Part shown: in pieces, positions 61,151 to 64,000 of the stretch
Numbering within the stretch: the stretch's first letter is position 1
How the letters are laid out: each line of letters begins with the position of its first letter
Source: Elysia chlorotica
Lineage: Eukaryota > Mollusca > Gastropoda > Plakobranchidae
Direction: 5' to 3'
DNA length: 64,000 nucleotides
Assembly (NCBI GenBank): GCA_003991915.1
Contig: RQTK01000111.1
Span: 401,192 to 465,191 of the forward strand
Program-made: the position numbers and the translations under genes
The notes under the pieces: generated by a model
Databases searched by the model: none
Told to the model about the DNA's origin: nothing
Seen by the model: only the letters and a program-made list of their open reading frames with translations

Positions 61151-62845
61151 CTGTCCTGATACTCTGAAAAAGTAGTACATCTTTGTCCGTGTATCTCTCT
61201 CATCTATGAACTACGGCCTACATGTTTCAGCATTTCGGAACTGTGTTCCCTGATCATGGCTACACACAAGATTATTAGCTCAGGGCAAGGCGTGGAGTAA
61301 GTCGGGGCGGAATCTGCAAGTGCCTCTTTTGCAACATCAAGTGCCTTTCCTGATCTCTTATTGGAGAAAGTTGGTGACATGAACAAACAAAAAAAGACCA
61401 GCGTAGAGCGTTGAACGAAATTGAACACTTGACAGATAACTACATCTTTATTATTTCAAACGGCATGAGCCTGGTGGTTCTGTGTGAAAGTGGCTTCTTT
61501 TTAGCTTCTGCTCCATTAGAAGTTATACATTACAACATTAAGATACGCTGTAAAGTGTAAGTGTAGCTGACCAGCGGCGGGGTTGCAAAGCTGTAGATAA
61601 GCGTTGAAAGATGTTCAAAATCGATAGGCTACAAGGCTAGCTGTGGCCCGTGGGTTGAAGGGGGTTCAGGAAGCGTCGTGCAGTGAACATGATACAATGT
61701 ATAAACCAGATAATTCCAACAGCCGGAACAAGGCGGAAGGAAGTTGGTCTGATAGCCATCGGAAAGTTTGGAAGTTAGGGCAGTCCGAGCCGATAGAACC
61801 TTTTTTACAAAGAGCAGGGAGGGGTCGCATAAATCTTGTTTATGGATGTGTGCGTGTCTGAACTTTTGAATAGGTTTATGGGAGTTCGCAGTATCCAAGA
61901 AAAAAAATTAATAGGATTCACTAAGCGTTGTGATGGTTATGGCTTGATAGAAAATTGTTGCTTATAAAGTGCTGGATGTTTGTGTGTGCTTGCGTGTCTG
62001 TGTGTGTTTTGTTTGTTACTTTGTTTTTGTTTGTCTGTTGTTGTTGTTGTTGTTGTTTTTTGTTTGTTTGTTTTGGGGCTTTTTTGGGTTTTTTTTGGGG
62101 GGGGTTGGAATATCCATTCGGTTTCTCACAGAAATGTATCCATGCACGGCGAAAAGACAGCAGCTAATATTCGAAACTAGAATATCCCGCTCCGCGGCAG
62201 TCTATTATACAGTACCGATTGGATTATGTTACCCCTCGCTAGACATGCAAGAGTGACTCCTTATGTTATATATGCTTTTTTCCCTAACACAGGCATGTAA
62301 ATATATATAGTGTATCTCAACTCGTCTTTCCAATGCCCACCAATGTTCTAGACCAATACAATGCTGTATAAGATCACGACAAACGTCACTCACGGAGTAT
62401 CCGGTAACGGATCTGCGTCAGCGATTTAACCTCATGTTCATCTAGCGAATTTAAAATAATAACCCACTGTGATAGGTTCCTTATCTGGAGCTTTCTATTA
62501 TGATCTCCATCATGTCGCCATGACTCCTCACACTCGTTTCCACCCAACTCCTATATACAATTAATACTACTATGTGCTACCCGTGTTCGTCAGAGTTATT
62601 TCTATCCTAATCACATTAAATTAATTTAATTTTCGCGCTGAGTTCCTCATTGCTTTATCTTGAAAGCAACGCAAGCGCCCCCCACATGACTACGTCATAT
62701 TGTATTGCTTTCCTCGTCTTTTCTCTATTTACACTAAAATGAGAAATTTTATACACGTATACATATTAGGCGTTTCCTATGAATGACTAGTTTCCGGATC
62801 TGACTAAAACATACCAAACGCCACAGAATAGGTAACACGATTTAC

Positions 62846-62898
62846 CTTCACATAATCCTGATCATCGTCGGCCTCAGGGTCGTAGCGCTCGGCGGAAA
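62846..62898 (-). CDS. PRKAR2: PKA-RII exon: linker after the inhibitor site (53 bp)
   Basis: The exon follows a ttcttccag acceptor and ends at AAG|gtaaat. Its first two bases (TT) complete a codon begun in the preceding exon, most likely the valine that follows the phosphorylatable serine of RRxSV. The rest reads S-A-E-R-Y-D-P-E-A-D-D-D-Q-D-Y-V-K. Vertebrate RII has Cys where this has Ser, then A-E-x-Y-(N/D)-P and a run of acids, so the match is specific to type II. This linker lies between the inhibitor segment, which occupies the catalytic cleft, and CNB-A. The RRxS motif itself must be on the upstream exon, which is outside the window. The exon is small and isolated, with about 30.8 kb of intron between it and the next exon. 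The short acidic stretch is conserved in character rather than exact sequence, but both splice sites and the phase fit. Confidence 0.9.
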
Positions 62899-63314
62899 CT
62901 GGAAGAAGAAACCAAAACCAAAATGTGAAAATTGTTCCACCAGCAGGCACGGTGATAAACATTCAAAAGCAATAAATTGTGAAGAGTATTACATGTATTT
63001 TTAAGTTTTAGCTGTTTTCATTATTTTGATAAGGGTTTGACGTTTGTTTGTGTGTTGTTGTTTTTGTTGTTTTGGTTTACACTTTTTTCATTCTAGTTGT
63101 GATGTGTAAAGCGATACGGCGTTTTCACTCCATCTGGACAATTGGAAACATTACGATGCCCTCTACTTCCACTTAGCCGTACATAGTTCTTACTGCTCAT
63201 GCCACGACTATTATCATGTACCCGAAACACATAGTGTAAATAAGGTTTCGAAAAAAAAACTAACTTTTCTCAATTTAACACATGTTTTCCTAACATACCA
63301 TTACAATACAATGC

Positions 63315-63400
63315 ATACATCGACAGTCACCAACTGAGATCCGAACCTCGAGGATCCTGCTCGTGAGTCCAACTCTATTATGCCCCCGAAATGTGTATAC
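63315..63400 (-). mobile_element. Inverted tRNA-like SINE head
   Basis: It reads gagatccgaacctcgaggatcctgctcgtgagtccaactctatt. This is the inverted B box and anticodon region; no body is visible. Confidence 0.4.
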
Positions 63401-63539
63401 TTCACAAAACTGCCTGTATTGCATAGGGAACAGTGCGCCGGCTCACGATCAAACATCGAATCCCAGACTTCCTGCTCGTCAGTCCATTAACGATATGTAC
63501 TTTTTGTGATTATTTGATCTCCTTCGAAAATAGACCTGC

Positions 63540-63564
63540 CCCCCCCCCCCCCCCCCCCCCCCCC
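63540..63564. repeat. Poly-C run, 25 bases
   Basis: The longest homopolymer in the window. Its length is likely unreliable. Confidence 0.9.
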
Positions 63565-64000
63565 GTCTCACTTTTAGACAAACTTCACCTTTCTGATGAA
63601 CCAATAACTATCGAAGATGTATTATGCACCGCTATTAGTCAAATTAAAACACAAGTAAATAAAAAAGCAAAATATATCTGAAGATGTTTCGGTCGCTGAG
63701 CCTATGCGCATTTCTTTTATTTATGTCATAACACTATACAGTGAGTATATTCGACTTTGGTAAATTAGAACGTTTGGTCGTTTTTATCCCGAATCAATGC
63801 ATAGGTCTACTGTTTGCTTATTTTATTTTTTACTTTTTTTTTTTTTGCTGTTGCTGCAGAGTGGATTTTTTTTTTATTTATGTAAATGTATTCTAAGATA
63901 ACACAAAGGCAATAATTAGTGGCGCACAGCCACACTTTTCATTTTTTTTTCTTATCTGTCTGTTACTACGGTTAATTATGCATATGTGTAGTTAAAATGG

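Larger units (their letters stand above)
62899..64000 (-). other. Intron upstream of the acidic-linker exon (partial)
   Basis: The exon to the right should encode the RRxS inhibitor site. None of it is visible here. The stretch has a SINE-head remnant near 63320-63400, a 25-base C run at 63540, and T-rich runs after 63830. Confidence 0.65.

Overview
This window is invertebrate nuclear DNA, probably molluscan and most likely gastropod. It is intron-dominated and A+T-rich, crowded with microsatellites and tRNA-headed short interspersed elements, and contains one 116-base run of N (36493-36608). The mollusc assignment is inference from the type of protein, the intron sizes and the look of the repeats; nothing here proves the species. 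There is no prokaryotic gene organisation.

The only protein-coding gene I can support is the middle of a gene for the type II regulatory subunit of cAMP-dependent protein kinase (PKA-RII), on the minus strand. Four exons are certain. In transcript order they are 62898-62846 (acidic linker just after the inhibitor site), 32009-31884 (N-terminal helices of the first cyclic-nucleotide-binding domain, CNB-A), 17275-17211 (CNB-A beta strands with the QGDDGDNFYVID block) and 1489-1333 (the CNB-A phosphate-binding cassette, [12 protein letters not shown]). All four have GT/AG splice sites, compatible phases, and join into one continuous frame of 401 bases. The introns between them are about 30.8, 14.6 and 15.7 kb. 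The 5' exon or exons, with the dimerization/docking domain and the RRxS site, lie to the right of the window. The exons for CNB-B and the C terminus lie to the left.

The most interesting local feature is a decayed tandem copy of the cassette exon at about 1581-1677, just upstream of the real exon in transcript sense. It keeps the acceptor AG and the first 15 or so codons. It then has a 2-base deletion and reaches a TAA, so it is either a relict exon or a possible poison exon.

Everything else is intronic. There is a fragment of non-LTR reverse transcriptase (about 7590-7860, minus). There are at least two dozen tRNA-headed SINE copies or pieces in several families. The family with the ggacgggtcccaaaactgacg core appears always in the same orientation. 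A mariner-like foldback element lies at 32427-32509, a nearly perfect 68-bp-arm hairpin at 45656-45848, and several segmental or tandem duplications are present, the most complex being the B-A-B...A arrangement at 52807-54560. Long microsatellites of (GA)n, (TAGA)n, (GAT)n, (TTG)n, (GACA)n and (ATT)n occur every few kilobases and account for almost all the open reading frames over 60 codons.
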